DNA from: Obelidium mucronatum
Lineage: Eukaryota > Chytridiomycota > Chytridiomycetes > Chytridiales > Chytriomycetaceae
Direction: 5' to 3'
NCBI GenBank assembly: GCA_025765595.1
Contig: JAIVFH010000062.1
Location: 1 to 64,000, forward strand
DNA: 64,000 nt
Positions 1 through 10,506 of this stretch are shown one piece after another (position 1 is the first letter of the stretch; each line of letters begins with the position of its first letter). The position numbers and the translations under genes were made by a program. A model generated the notes under the pieces. The model saw only the letters and a list, made by a program, of their open reading frames with translations. It did no database searches and had not been told where the DNA came from.

Positions 1-651
1 GACAGTACAGCCACATGAACTTTGCAAATCCAAAGCAAGTCAACGACGATTATGTTCGAACTGGACAATTCCGACTCTCCTTACCGTCAATGAGCAATGA
101 CGGCACGTTCCAACCCACAAGATTCATTTCATGTACAATCAAGCACGTTCAGGGGGACATGTCTTCGTTCCTCCATAAAATGACGCATACGGCCGCCTTC
201 GTGTGGCTATCTGGGATTGGTGGTGGATTACTGCTTCGAGAAAAGCGGTCTGCCTCCTCCACAAAAACTTCTCTTCATCGCTGCGGGAGTGGGTATTACT
301 CCGTTTTGTCAATGGCGGCCGGTTTCAAAGCTTATCCAACAACATCAGACATCAGACTGTGTTCTCTGCTCGCGGAGATGAAGTCAATCTCGCGAAGGAA
401 TTTGAGGATTCAAATTCAATGAGACAAATTACTGTTTTTGATTCACGCGCTGGATTGGAGATTGCCATTGGCTAAGAATATACGTTGCGGAATCGCAGAA
501 TTTCAGAAGAGGATATCAAGAACGTGGACTCACTGACTGAACGCAAAGTCTTTTGTGCGGGCCTGTAGAGTTTATGAATTTGGCTGTAGCGTGGCTGATT
601 GCGAATGGTGTAAAGTCTGAGAATATTCACAGAGATTCTTTCAATTTCTGA
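1..651 (+). pseudogene. Frameshifted oxidoreductase, FAD/NAD(P)-binding type (OXNAD1-like), 5' part outside window
   Basis: Three reading frames together spell the C-terminal half of a ferredoxin-reductase-like oxidoreductase. The FAD-binding part reads YVRTGQFRLSLPS in one frame. The NAD-binding start LLFIAAGVGITPF lies near 265-305 in a second frame. The segment FSARGDEVNLAKEF near 360-400 is in a third. The terminal CGP-EFMNLAVAWLIANG-IHRDSF motif ends at TGA 649-651. The GxGxTP loop and the CGPxEF motif are the NAD(P)-binding signatures of this family. At least three frame changes separate the pieces, and none of them looks like an intron. The gene is therefore either a pseudogene or damaged by assembly indels. 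The N-terminal part lies left of the window. Confidence 0.6.
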
Positions 652-747
652 GGTGAAATTATATTCTTCGAGTTTATCGTATTATTTAGATACAATACAA
701 AGGCTATTCACCCAATACACAGAATGCCTGATGTTGATTTTATTTAT

Positions 748-789
748 GCAATAAAACAGTTGCAATAAAACAGTTGCAATAAAACAGTT
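748..789. repeat. Three perfect 14-bp tandem repeats
   Basis: The unit gcaataaaacagtt occurs three times head to tail at 748-761, 762-775 and 776-789. It lies 32 bp past the stop codon of the GPI-anchored protein gene on the minus strand, so it probably falls in that gene's 3' untranslated region. No function is evident. Confidence 0.85.
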
Positions 790-820
790 AAACCAGCTAA
801 CTGAAGAGAAATGGTACTTA

Positions 821-3013
821 TTAAATGAGAAGCATGCTGATAACAGAAAGAGCCGAAAGAGCAAACATAACAGGGGATTCACTCTTGAGGTTGGTTACTG
901 GCGCTGTGCTTGCTGTTGCAGTCCAAGTTGCCGACCAAGATGAAGCAGTGACAGTCATTTTATCGTTTTTGTTTTGTCCGATTGCTTTAGCTTTTCCATT
1001 TTCGCTGGTGGCAGTAGCAGACTCTTTCGCAGGGACGGCTGATTTTGCAGCGGTGCCTTCCTTTGACATTTCAGCTTCAGATTTGGCACTGTTGGCCTCA
1101 CCAGCGGCCGATTCTTTTGACTTGACCTCTTCAGAAGCTGGCTTGTTTTCAGAGGAAGAAGCAGTAGATTCAGTAGTAGTAGTGGATTCTGCAGAAGTTT
1201 CGGCAGGCATATCCAAAGTCATCGTATCTTGAACCAGCTTTGGATCCTTGGCCAAACCCATGTTCACAAGTCCATCAAGTGTTGCTCCAGACAAAACACC
1301 AGAGTCCATAATGGCTCCTGCGACCAGGGACGCCATAGCACTCAAAGCAGTAGGAGATTGCTTGTTGCTTGCGGCAAAGTCGTTGATCCACTTGGTTACC
1401 TCTTCGGAAGTCATGTTGGCCGCAGTAGGGGCAGCTGCTGCCATAGCTTCCAAGAATTGACTAATAAGATTTTGAGTCCCTTCTTCATTGGGGTCAACGT
1501 CAGCAGAGGAAGCATTGGCTGTCGCGTCAACTTCACGCTTGGAGATGATACCTTCCCCAGAGATACCTCCGGAGATGCCACCAAGCTCGGCTCCAGAGAT
1601 ACCGCCAATCACGCTTCCAGAAATGCCACCAGAGATTCCACCAGAGATTCCACCCAACTCTCCTCCAGAGACAATGCCGCCAGAGATACCTCCAAGTTCT
1701 CCACCGCTAATGCCTGAAATTCCGCCAATCTCTCCACCTTGGATAATACCCCCAGAGATACCACCAATCTCTCCTCCAGAGATTCCCCCGATTTCACCTC
1801 CAGAAATACCAGAGATGGCGCCAATTTGGGCTCCAGAGATACCAGAGATACCGCCAATTTCTCCACCAGAAATACCAGAGATACCACCGATTTCCCCACC
1901 TTGAATAACACCTCCAGAAATGCCTCCAATCTCTCCACCTTGGATGATACCCCCAGAAATACCGCCAATTTCGCCTCCAGAGATTACTCCACCAGAGATC
2001 CCACCAATCTCACCACCTGAAACAACTTGGATACGGCCACCAACGCCGCCAGAGATACCGCTTCCAACAACACAGCAGCTTCCCGTGCTCCAGGCACCCC
2101 AGTTACCCAACACACTTCCAATCATTCTCACACCGACATTTTGGTGAATCCCCAATGTTTGAAGAACCCGAGAAACGCGTTGAACAACAACTGGGCGAAC
2201 AACAACCACGATAGTTCTTGTAGATTGGATCATACGTGGTGGCATGACGACCACGGCAATAGTACGAACTACCACGGCTACACGTGGGATTCTCATGACG
2301 ACTGGGATACGGACCATGGAGCGGCAGATTTGAATGATTTGAGTCTGCGAGAGGCGAGTGCGTTGGATGATTTGAGAGATTTGAGATTGGATGTTGATGT
2401 TTGGGCTGTTGCGAAACGGCAAGGTAAGTATACTAGATTGAATCAAACAGATGAGAGATATTACTTGATCATTAGGATTTGCTGCATGCCGAGCCCAAGA
2501 GTGTGAGAGTTGATGTTTAACTGAGAGCCTAAGGTTGCAATAACATCTCCTGATAAAAAATTTAAAAAATTTTAATTCATTAGAAAAAGAGGGAGTTACA
2601 CAAACAACCGACAAACCTGGGATGATCATTTGGTTGTTCATCACGACACCGTTCACGAAAACAATGTTTCCGTTGCTTCCGATCGCAATGTTGTTGGTGT
2701 TGCCAATGTTTCCGATTCTTGGGATTGAACCACCAACGCGGATGTTTCCGGTAACAATTGATTCTCCACCGAGACCAGCTCCGCGGATGTTTCCTTGAAC
2801 TACTGGAGGATTTCCAATGCGTGGGAGGTTTCTACTGTTTCCTTCACCCCTGACAGCTTCGATCTTTGGTTTTTCGGCGGCAGGGCCTTCACCGGCGGGA
2901 AGCGGTGGTCTTTCCGCAGCTGGAGTGGCAGCCGCGTTGGCTTTTGGTGGAGCTGGCGCAGCTTGCATAACTGGTGCCAAAGCAACGGCAAGTAGTAGAA
3001 GATTGAGTTGCAT
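821..3013 (-). CDS. Secreted Gly/Ile/Ser-rich repeat protein with GPI-anchor signal
   Basis: Join 3013-2617, 2549-2465, 2405-821; two introns of 67 and 59 nt, both GT..AG and in frame; about 688 aa. Residues 1-18 form a signal peptide (MQLNLLLLAVALAPVMQA). An Ala/Pro-rich stretch and Asn/Gly-rich repeats (GNI) follow. From about residue 275 to 445 runs a long array of GGEIGGISGG-type units. A dibasic Lys-Arg lies just after the array (SKREVD, about residue 450), a possible Kex2-type site. The tail is Ser/Thr/Glu/Lys-rich and ends in a hydrophobic stretch without a charged end (PVMFALSALSVISMLLI), typical of a GPI-attachment signal. It is likely a cell-wall or coat protein or an adhesin; its exact role is unknown. 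The proline-rich open frames on the plus strand here are shadows of the repeat. Confidence 0.75.
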   Translation of the reverse strand: MQLNLLLLAVALAPVMQAAPAPPKANAAATPAAERPPLPAGEGPAAEKPKIEAVRGEGNSRNLPRIGNPPVVQGNIRGAGLGGESIVTGNIRVGGSIPRIGNIGNTNNIAIGSNGNIVFVNGVVMNNQMIIPGLSVVCVTPSFSNELKFFKFFIRRCYCNLRLSVKHQLSHSWARHAANPNDQVISLICLIQSSILTLPFRNSPNINIQSQISQIIQRTRLSQTQIIQICRSMVRIPVVMRIPRVAVVVRTIAVVVMPPRMIQSTRTIVVVVRPVVVQRVSRVLQTLGIHQNVGVRMIGSVLGNWGAWSTGSCCVVGSGISGGVGGRIQVVSGGEIGGISGGVISGGEIGGISGGIIQGGEIGGISGGVIQGGEIGGISGISGGEIGGISGISGAQIGAISGISGGEIGGISGGEIGGISGGIIQGGEIGGISGISGGELGGISGGIVSGGELGGISGGISGGISGSVIGGISGAELGGISGGISGEGIISKREVDATANASSADVDPNEEGTQNLISQFLEAMAAAAPTAANMTSEEVTKWINDFAASNKQSPTALSAMASLVAGAIMDSGVLSGATLDGLVNMGLAKDPKLVQDTMTLDMPAETSAESTTTTESTASSSENKPASEEVKSKESAAGEANSAKSEAEMSKEGTAAKSAVPAKESATATSENGKAKAIGQNKNDKMTVTASSWSATWTATASTAPVTNLKSESPVMFALSALSVISMLLI

Positions 3014-3231
3014 TATTAGGTAGAGTAGAAGAAATGCAAGAGTAGATGCAAATGCTATGGAAAAAAAATGAAGCAGTAATTAATTGGCAGAAGATGGGAA
3101 ATGAAATGGGTTGCTTTATACCTTTCATTTCACACGAAATCCATAATGAAAAAACTTCCCACTTCAATTATGGATCTCTAATGATTTTGTCGCATGAACA
3201 AAAATAAAAACAATTCGGGAATACCTTTTAT

Positions 3232-4370
3232 TTAATCATCGTCCATGTCAAATTCCTCATCACTGGCAGTGCCAAGAGTGTCATCATCTTTCCGGCCATT
3301 CTTTTCAAGAATACAAAAAAATAACGGTCCCCATCGACCGATAGTGTCTGGCAAGGCTATCCATCCATAGGTCGTTGGCTCGCCTATAGGCCAAGCCCGA
3401 TCGTGGGTTGCAACACGAATATTGAAGGGTGACTTCTTGATTACTTTTTCCACAACTAAATCGTTTTCGTGCTTACTGATGGAGCATGTTGCATAAACCA
3501 CACGACCTCCTTCGTCAAGAGCAGCTCTAAGTGCATTCGACAGCAACAGTTTTTGGCGCTTTGCACTGTTTTTGGTTCGACTTGGCGACCATTGCAATAG
3601 TTCTTCTTCGTCGTGTAACACGTGTCGCTCAGATGAACAGGGTGCATCGCAAAGTACTTTTGGGTAAAAGTTTGGTGTAAAGCTTTCTTTTCGAGTTCCA
3701 TCGAAGCCAGTGATAGAAACAGATGATTCCAAGACAGACAGCGGAACATATTCCTTCAGTACTTTTCTCAGACGAGTTCTTCGGTCATTGCTCATTTCAT
3801 TTGCGACCAAGCGGCCTCCAGCCCCAAGCCGCTGCAATATCGTGAAGGACTTTCCCCCGGGAGCAGCACACATGTCTAGCACGAAATCATCTGGTTTAAT
3901 ATCGAGGCCCTCCGTGGCGAGAATAGAGGCGGCATCCATCAAGTAGTGTGTTTTGATGTTGGCCAAATCCGCAACTGGTGACGGGAACGGCTTAACGGTT
4001 TTCGAAGAAGCACTCAGGTCCACTTCATCGCTGTCGACAACCATGCAGTTGATTCCATTGAGCCACGGGATAAAGCGCAGGTTGGGTTCCACACTGGAGA
4101 GTCGCTTGATCACATCTTCTCTGTCTGCATACTATGTAAAACCATGAGATCGAATAGCAGGTAGCTGATAAAACATACTTTGTTGACTACACAGCTGTAT
4201 CGCACTGGTCCCTCTAGAGCTGCTAGAAGCTGCTCCCATCTGCCATCGAGTGGATACAGCGCTGCAAAGTACTTTGAAAAGGCATTCCGAGCAGCTTCTT
4301 TCCGCTGAAGTTCTTTGAGTTTTGTTTTTGAGATCTTCTTTGCTCCTTTCTCGTTCTTGTTGTGCTGCAT
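3232..4370 (-). CDS. NSUN-family RNA (cytosine-5) methyltransferase, NSUN3/4-like
   Basis: Join 4370-4179, 4131-3232 with a 47-nt intron (GTATGT...CATAG); about 363 aa. It transfers a methyl group from S-adenosylmethionine to C5 of cytosine in rRNA or tRNA. The SAM-binding motif DMCAAPGGKSF, the motif-IV cysteine in DAPCSSERHVL and the motif-VI catalytic cysteine in YATCSISKHEND are all present in order. The DAPCSSERH..L form, followed by a Trp-Ser-Lys/Arg segment, resembles mitochondrial NSUN3/NSUN4 more than NOP2 or NSUN2. The Lys-rich N-terminus is compatible with import but was not tested. An upstream ATG at 4391 exists; I prefer 4370 because the neighbour's stop is at 4407, leaving only 36 bp between genes. 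The C-terminus is acidic (DEEFDMDDD). Confidence 0.85.
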
Positions 4371-4406
4371 TCGTAAAAAACAAAAAAACAAAACAAAAGA
4401 AGTTTA

Positions 4407-6072
4407 TTATTCCAAGAAACCCATCAAATCAACAACGTCGCTCGATCTGCTTGAGGTTGTTGTTTCTTTCGTTTCGCGAGTGTTTAATCGTTTAATCTTG
4501 GTTTCTGCCGTCACAGTTTCTTTTCGGGTAGCAACTGTCCAATTGACACTCCAGGACCGACTTGAAGCAAAATTGGAAGAACCAAACTCAGATCGACTAA
4601 ATCGATCTAAAACTGATTTTTGCCACCAGGATGAGTCTTGGGACGGAAGAAGCGGCGAAATCGGGTGTTTATGAAGAGTCGATTCAGAATTCTCACAATC
4701 TTCCCTTTCATACAACACAGACTCATTGGCAACCCATTTCGAATGAATCCATTTGCGATATGAGGGAGACATGCTCTTGGTTTTAATGTTTGGCGGCTTC
4801 TTCGTCTTTTTGTTTCCGTGACATGCCAGACCCTTTGAATCGCCGTCAAAACTCAGCGGCTCATTCTCTGAATATTTTTTTGAGGGTTAGTGTAATTCTT
4901 CTTTTATGATTTTAAAATATGTACTCACGAGAATCTTCCAACAATCGTTTGAATCCACTGAATCCAGAAAACCTACTGACACGAGGTGTCTGCAGCCATT
5001 TTCTTTTGGAAAAGGTGGAGCGCCTTTGAAATACAGGTGGAAAGCTGCTTTCGCTTATCACAGATAAATGATTGGTCTTTGCGTTGCCTCTGAGCTTGGC
5101 GTATCGTTTGTAGAGGCAAAGTAGAAGTGCAACTATCCCGAGGAGAATACCAACAATCATGCCGATGGATGGAGAAGTTAAAAATTCATTCGAGCTGGTC
5201 GCTTCTGATGGCAGAAATGCTGTAGCTATTGGGAATGATGCAAGTGGTTCTGGTTGAGTCGTTGACGGTAGGCCTTCATTATTGATAGGGGATGGTGACC
5301 ACTGCGTCGGAGAACTTGCTGTTGGAGGAAATAACTTGGTAGAAGCTGAAGCTGTTTTCGAATCGCCAGAAAGTTGTGGTTGCTTTTGAATCACTGGTGG
5401 TTGTGGGCTTTGTGGTGCTTGAGGTGCTGGTAGCAGATGCGAGCCTGATTGCTGATATTGTGGCTGGGTTTGTACTGGTTGAGGCGGTGGAGAAGCAGGA
5501 GGTTGTTGAGGCTGTTGTGGCTGTGGCTGAGGTTGTTCAGGTTGAGGCTCCGGAATCGGTCGTGGAGGCGGAGCCAGAACCTGGGAAGTCTTGGGTGGTG
5601 GTATCACTACAACAGCTGTCGTTGTCTTCACAGGAGGTTGAGCAGCCGTGGTTTTAACTATTACTGGCTCAGGCTCTTCCTCCACCAATTCCTGGTACCC
5701 ACTTGCAAATCCCGAATAAAATCCGGCGCCTTTGGGACCCCCACACGCCAGTTTGGTGTAATCGGGACAGACAGTTTGACAGTTTCTAGAGCCAGCGGTA
5801 TATTTCGATGAAGGCAAAACAGCGATGCAAAAGCAATCAAAGAAGCCAGGGTCTTTAAGGTTGAGTCCTACCAGGGCGTATGGCTTTTTCAGGTTTTTGC
5901 ATTTAGCCCCACAGGTAGTCGGCATATTGGTGATGTAGTCCATAACAGCAGTTGGGTTCGGGTTGGTATAGCAGGCTTGATCGATAAGGCCCGGAGCTCG
6001 TGGCGAGAGGTCGGAGAAATTCATGGAGTCTGTGTTCTGTGGAATGCTCTGTTGATTTTGAGGGAGGCGCAT
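4407..6072 (-). CDS. WSC-domain single-pass membrane protein (gene A)
   Basis: Join 6072-4929, 4867-4407; 61-nt intron; 534 aa. A WSC domain with eight cysteines spans about residues 34-125 (PTTCGAKCKNL, FFDCFCI, NCQTVC, LACGG). A long Pro/Gln-rich stalk and a Ser/Thr-rich segment follow. One membrane helix lies at about 302-324 (IGMIVGILLGIVALLLC), then a basic cytoplasmic tail. The tail ends in a conserved block (SWWxxSVxDR, SRSWSVNWTVAT, DVVDLMGFLE) shared with gene B. WSC domains are carbohydrate-binding wall-stress sensor modules in fungi, so this is likely a surface sensor. No N-terminal signal peptide is visible; the frame opens upstream from GTG, but the first ATG is at 6072. An unseen 5' exon is possible. 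The stop lies only 36 bp before the NSUN start. Confidence 0.75.
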
Positions 6073-7911
6073 TGCAACCAGGCAACTTTCTCTCCGCACT
6101 CAATGTTTATCTGATCTTTTAAATGTTGAATGCACCGCACAGAACTTGAAACAGTACCTGTTTGCCCAAACTGAAATTTCTGAAAATTATAGAGTCTAAA
6201 AATTTCATCTCTGCGGCGGGTACCTCACAACAACGGTGCGCTTAAGAGTTGCATCGCACATACTACTACCAGAGCTTTCACTTAAAATGGTCAATGGTAT
6301 TTGTAACGCATTGGAGGTGATCCGGTCGATTTCTTAAAAAAAAAGAGGTGGCGTTTGTTCAAACGTTATGAAATTTATCTACTTTAACACATCGATGAAT
6401 AACGGCGTTAGGCGGTTTATTAGTTCCGGGGAATTTCATTCATTGATCCTAACACGAACGGTCACTGCTTACAAAAAACTATAATGACTGGTATATAACT
6501 TCCAATAATCTCATTCCATGTCAAGGAAGTCAAATAAGTCCACAACTTCATCTGATCCATTGGAGCCGTTTTGCGAAATAGTAACAACACTTTCTTCTGC
6601 AATTGGCTTGTGAATGCCACTGTAAGTATCTCTACCAGTTGCAACAGTCCAATTAATACTCCATGAGCGACTTGAATACAAATATTCCGTTCGACTCAAT
6701 CGATCAACAACAGATCGCTTCCACCAACTTGTGTGAATATGAGTTTGCGGTGAAGGCAGGTCTTGTGCTTCGATAGAATTACGGACGATTTTCTCAGGCT
6801 CCTCCTGTGCACAGGAAGAATCACCCTTTGTCTTCTTCGATTTACGCGAGTTTCTCATCAAATCACAGAGGACGTCGATGGGAGGCATGAAATCTTTTTT
6901 CTGTGACTTGGTTGAAGATTCAGATAGAAGTGACTTGACATCACTTTCGTTATCATTGGCACCTAATGCGAGAGAAAATTAACATGATAAAATACATAAT
7001 TGTGTATAGTTTGTTAGGTTGTGGTTACCTGATATGATGTAGCGACAATGGCGAGTCCATCTGATGTAAAAGCAGCATACCCCGAGAAGAAGGAATAACA
7101 CACCAATCACAATACCAATAACCATTCCGGCAGAAGGATTTGATTCGCTCATAGGTTTTGATTCTGTTGTCGTAGTGTATACAGGTTGCGGACCAGCCGC
7201 AAAAACAGAAGAAATTGCTGAAGATGGTATTGATACGGAAGAAACAGTCGTGAAAAAGGCGGTGGGGGAAGATTGAGATTTTATAGTCGACGATACCACA
7301 GCTGTCGCGAGTTGTTGGAGGTTTTTTACATCAAGAGTGGTAGCTTCTTTTGATGAGGGGATTGTTGGTGGAACCAATGTCTGGATCTCTTCAAGTGTTG
7401 AAACTGGATTTTTAATTTGCGGGGGTACAGGCTTGGGAAGTGGTATTGGTTGTGGTGGTGGCTGTTGCGGCTCAGGTTGTGGTTGGGGAATTGGTGGGGG
7501 TGCAGGAATATTAGTTGGTTGCAAGGGAGCAGATGGCGATGGTTTCGCGATAGGGATGGTACTGGTAAAGGCAATAGTCCGAGTCGTTGTAGTCTTGGGA
7601 TTTGGATTTGGATTCGTCGGTTGAAATCCACTCGCAAATGCAGAGTAAACTCCCGATCCACCGCAGGCTAACCAAGGCGTTTCGGGGCATGCAGCTTGGC
7701 AGTAGTAAGAATAAACACTGTATCTTTCGGATGGCAACGTCGTAATACAGGCGCAATCAAAGTACCAGGGGTTATATTCGTTGGGTCCAACCAGAACGTA
7801 AGACTTTTTTAGCGACTTGCATTTTGGCAGACATAGAGTTGGTTGGGTCGTGATGAAGTCCATAGACACTTGAGTGGGGTTCAGGTAACACGCTTGCTCT
7901 GAGAAGTCTCT
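5646..7911. repeat. Tandem segmental duplication, copy 1 (about 2.27 kb)
   Basis: This block is repeated almost identically at 7912-10173. It contains the WSC-encoding 5' part of gene A, the intergenic spacer and all of gene B except its 5' end. The boundary in gene A is at ccg 5646-5648, the boundary in gene B is at ccg 10171-10173, and the new junction is at ccg 7912-7914: a 3-bp microhomology. Differences between copies are scattered single bases and small indels, so the event is recent. Confidence 0.9.
6511..7863 (-). CDS. 5'-truncated WSC-domain membrane protein (gene B', downstream half of chimera)
   Basis: Join 7863-7029, 6962-6511; 66-nt intron; 428 aa from the first in-frame ATG. 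It is nearly identical to gene B but starts inside the WSC domain, losing the N-terminus and the first WSC cysteine (QACYLNP) relative to gene B from ATG 7863. The upstream sequence joins out of frame to a copy of the 5' half of gene A at 7912-7914. The rest of the WSC domain, the Pro-rich stalk, the membrane helix (GMVIGIVIGVLFLLLG) and the conserved tail are intact. It has no promoter of its own. It is either a pseudogene or, if one nucleotide is wrong in the assembly, the second half of an in-frame double-WSC fusion. Confidence 0.6.
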
Positions 7912-8341
7912 CCGTGGTTTTAACTGTTACTGGCTCGGGTTCTTCCTCCACCAATTCCTGGTACCCACTTGCGAATCCCGAATAAAATCCGGCGCCTTTG
8001 GGACCCCCACACGCCAGTTTGGTGTAATCGGGACAGACAGTTTGACAGTTTCTAGAGCTAGCGGTATATTTCAATGAAGGCAAAACAGCGATGCAAAAGC
8101 AATCAAAGAAGCCAGGGTCTTTAAGGTTGAGTCCTACCAGGGCGTATGACTTTTTCAGGTTTTTGCATTTAGCCCCACAGGTAGTCGGCATATTGGTGAT
8201 GTAGTCCATAACAGCAGTTGGGTTCGGGTTGGTGTAGCAAGCTTGATCGATAAGGCCCGGAGCTCGTGGCGAGAGGTCGGAGAAATTCATGGAGTCTGTG
8301 TTCTGTGGTGGAATGCTCTGTTGATTTTGAGGGAGACGCAT
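7772..8341 (-). pseudogene. 5' fragment of WSC gene A (gene A', upstream half of chimera)
   Basis: This copies gene A from its ATG (8341) through the whole WSC domain to the VKTT codons. It then runs across the duplication junction at 7912-7914 into gene B sequence in the wrong frame and stops at 7772. The product would be about 189 aa: one WSC domain plus about 44 unrelated residues, with no membrane helix. The upstream region of gene A is duplicated too (8342-8768), so it could still be transcribed. Confidence 0.7.
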
Positions 8342-10173
8342 TGCAACCAGGCAACTTTCTCTCCGCACTCAATGTTTATCTGATCTTTTAAATGTTGAAT
8401 GCACTTGAAACAGTACCTGTTTGCCCAAACTGAAATTTCTGACAATTATAGAGTCTAAAAATTTCATCTCTGCGGCGGGTACCCTTCACAACAAAGGTGC
8501 GCCAAAGAGTTGCATCGCACATACTACTACCAGAGCTTTCACTTAAAATGGTCGATGGTATTTGTAACGCATTGGAGGTGATCCGGTCGATTTCTTTAAA
8601 AAAAAGAGGTGGCGTTTGTTCAAACGTTATGAAATTTATCTACTTGGCACATCGATAAATAACGGAGTTAGGGGGTTTATTAGTTCCGGGGAATTTCATT
8701 CATTGATCCTAACACGAACGGTCACTGCTTACAAAAAACGATAATGACTGGTATAACTTCCAATAATCTCATTCGATATCAAGGAAGTCAAATAAGTCCA
8801 CAACTTCATCTGATCCATTGGAGCCGTTTTGCGAAATAGTAACAATACTGTCTTCTGCAATTGGCTTGTGAATGCCACTGTAAGTATCTCTACCAGTTGC
8901 GACAGTCCAATTAATACTCCAAGAGCGACTTGAATACAAATATTCCGTTCGACTCAATCGATCAACAACAGATCGCTTCCACCAACTTGTGTGAATATGA
9001 TTTTGCGGTGATGGCAGGTCTTGTGCTTCGATAGAATTACGGACGATTTTCTCAGGCTCCTCCTGTGTACAGGAAGAATCCCCCTTTGTCTTCTTCGATT
9101 TACGCGAGTTTCTCATCAAATCACAGAGGACGTCGATGGGAGGCATGTATTCTTTTTTCTGTGACTTGGTTGAAGTTTCAGATAGAAGTGACTTGACATC
9201 ACTTTCGTTATCGTTGGTACCTAATGCAAGAGATAATTAACATGATAAAATACATAATAGTGTATAATTTGCTAGGTTTGTGGTTACCTGATATGATGTA
9301 GCGACAATGGCGAGTCCATCTGATGTAAAAGCAGTATACCCCGAGAAGAAGGAATAACACACCAATCACAATACCAATAACCATTCCGGCAGAAGTATTT
9401 GATTCGCTCATAGGTTTTAATTCTGTTGTCGTAGTGTATACAGGTTGCGGACCAGCCGCAAAAACGGAAGAAATTGCTGAAGATGGTATTGATACGGAAG
9501 AAACAGTCGTGAAAAAGGCGGTGGGGGAAGATTGAGATTTTATAGTCGACGATACCACAGCTGTCGCGAGTTGTTGGAGGTTTTTTACATCAAGAGTGGT
9601 AGCTTCTTTTGATGAGGGGATTGTTGGTGGAACCAATGTCTGGATCTCTTCAAGTGTTGAAACTGGATTTTTAATTTGCGGGGGTACAGGCTTGGGAAGT
9701 GGTATTGGTTGTGGTGGTGGCTGTTGCGGCTCAGGTTGTGGTTGGGGAATTGGTGGGGGTGCAGGAATATTAGTTGGTTGCAAGGGAGCAGATGGCGATG
9801 GTTTCGCGATAGGGATGGTACTGGTAAAGGCAATAGTCCGAGTCGTTGTAGTCTTGGGATTTGGATTTGGATTCGTCGGTTGAAATCCACTCGCAAATGC
9901 AGAGGAAACTCCCGATCCACCGCAGGCTAACCAAGGCGTTTCGGGGCATGCAGCTTGGCAGTAGTAAGAATAAACACTGTATCTTTCGGATGGCAACGTC
10001 GTAATACAGGCGCAATCAAAGTACCAGGGGTTATATTCGTTGGGTCCAACCAGAACGTAAGACTTTTTTAGCGACTTGCATTTTGGCAGACATAGAGTTG
10101 GTTGGGTCGTGATGAAGTCCATAGACACTTGAGTGGGGTTCAGGTAACACGCTTGCTCTGAGAAGTCTCTCCG
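7912..10173. repeat. Tandem segmental duplication, copy 2 (about 2.26 kb)
   Basis: Second copy of the block at 5646-7911, in direct orientation and immediately adjacent. Its right edge restores the intact 5' end of gene B. The upstream spacer copies (6073-6510 and 8342-8768) keep the same order of short motifs with a few indels, for example a missing 9-bp piece near 8404. I see no further genes in these spacers. Confidence 0.9.
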
Positions 10174-10269
10174 GGACCAATCGATTTGTACTGGCACTCC
10201 TGACCTCTGACTATCCGTTCCTGCAGAAGGCGCAGTATGGTGGATTTGGTCTGTCTCAGCTATAAGCAT
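8769..10269 (-). CDS. WSC-domain single-pass membrane protein (gene B)
   Basis: Join 10269-9288, 9220-8769; 67-nt intron; 477 aa. The WSC domain occupies about residues 42-125 (QACYLNP, TLCLPKCKSLKK, YFDCACI, YYCQAACPETPWLACGG). A Pro/Gln-rich stalk (PNPNPNPKTTTT), a Ser/Thr-rich region and one membrane helix at about 290-318 follow. The cytoplasmic tail carries the conserved SWWKRSVVDRLSRTEY, SRSWSINWTVAT and DEVVDLFDFLD blocks. The longest open frame begins at TTG 10332; the first ATG is 10269. As in gene A, no signal peptide is seen, so the internal helix may act as a signal anchor. It is probably a wall or surface sensor. It is the complete copy of the gene truncated at 6511-7863. Confidence 0.75.
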
Positions 10270-10506
10270 TTCTGAGAAGATCTTCTCCACTTCTGAAGAG
10301 TAGTGGTGGGCAATTGAAACTGAAACTTTCAAGGGTTTTCTTTTTCCTCAAACTGAAATTTCTGATGGACAAGCCGCAATTGATATTATCAGGCCGGTGA
10401 CACAAAAGCCATGGCTCTTACAGTTAGAAATCAGATTTAACTTGTTTTATTCAAACACAAAGGTGTCTGTATTTCAACTATCGTGTCCGACTTTTATCAT
10501 TGTGTT

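Noticed and set aside
1488..2147. Long Pro/Ile-rich open frames on the plus strand (PPEIPPISPPEIP)
   Set aside because: Exact antisense shadow of the Gly/Ile repeat gene on the minus strand, which has a signal peptide, good introns and a GPI signal.
2424..2432. Perfect splice donor GGTAAGTAT on the plus strand
   Set aside because: No coding exon ends here on the plus strand; it lies inside a minus-strand intron and is taken as chance.
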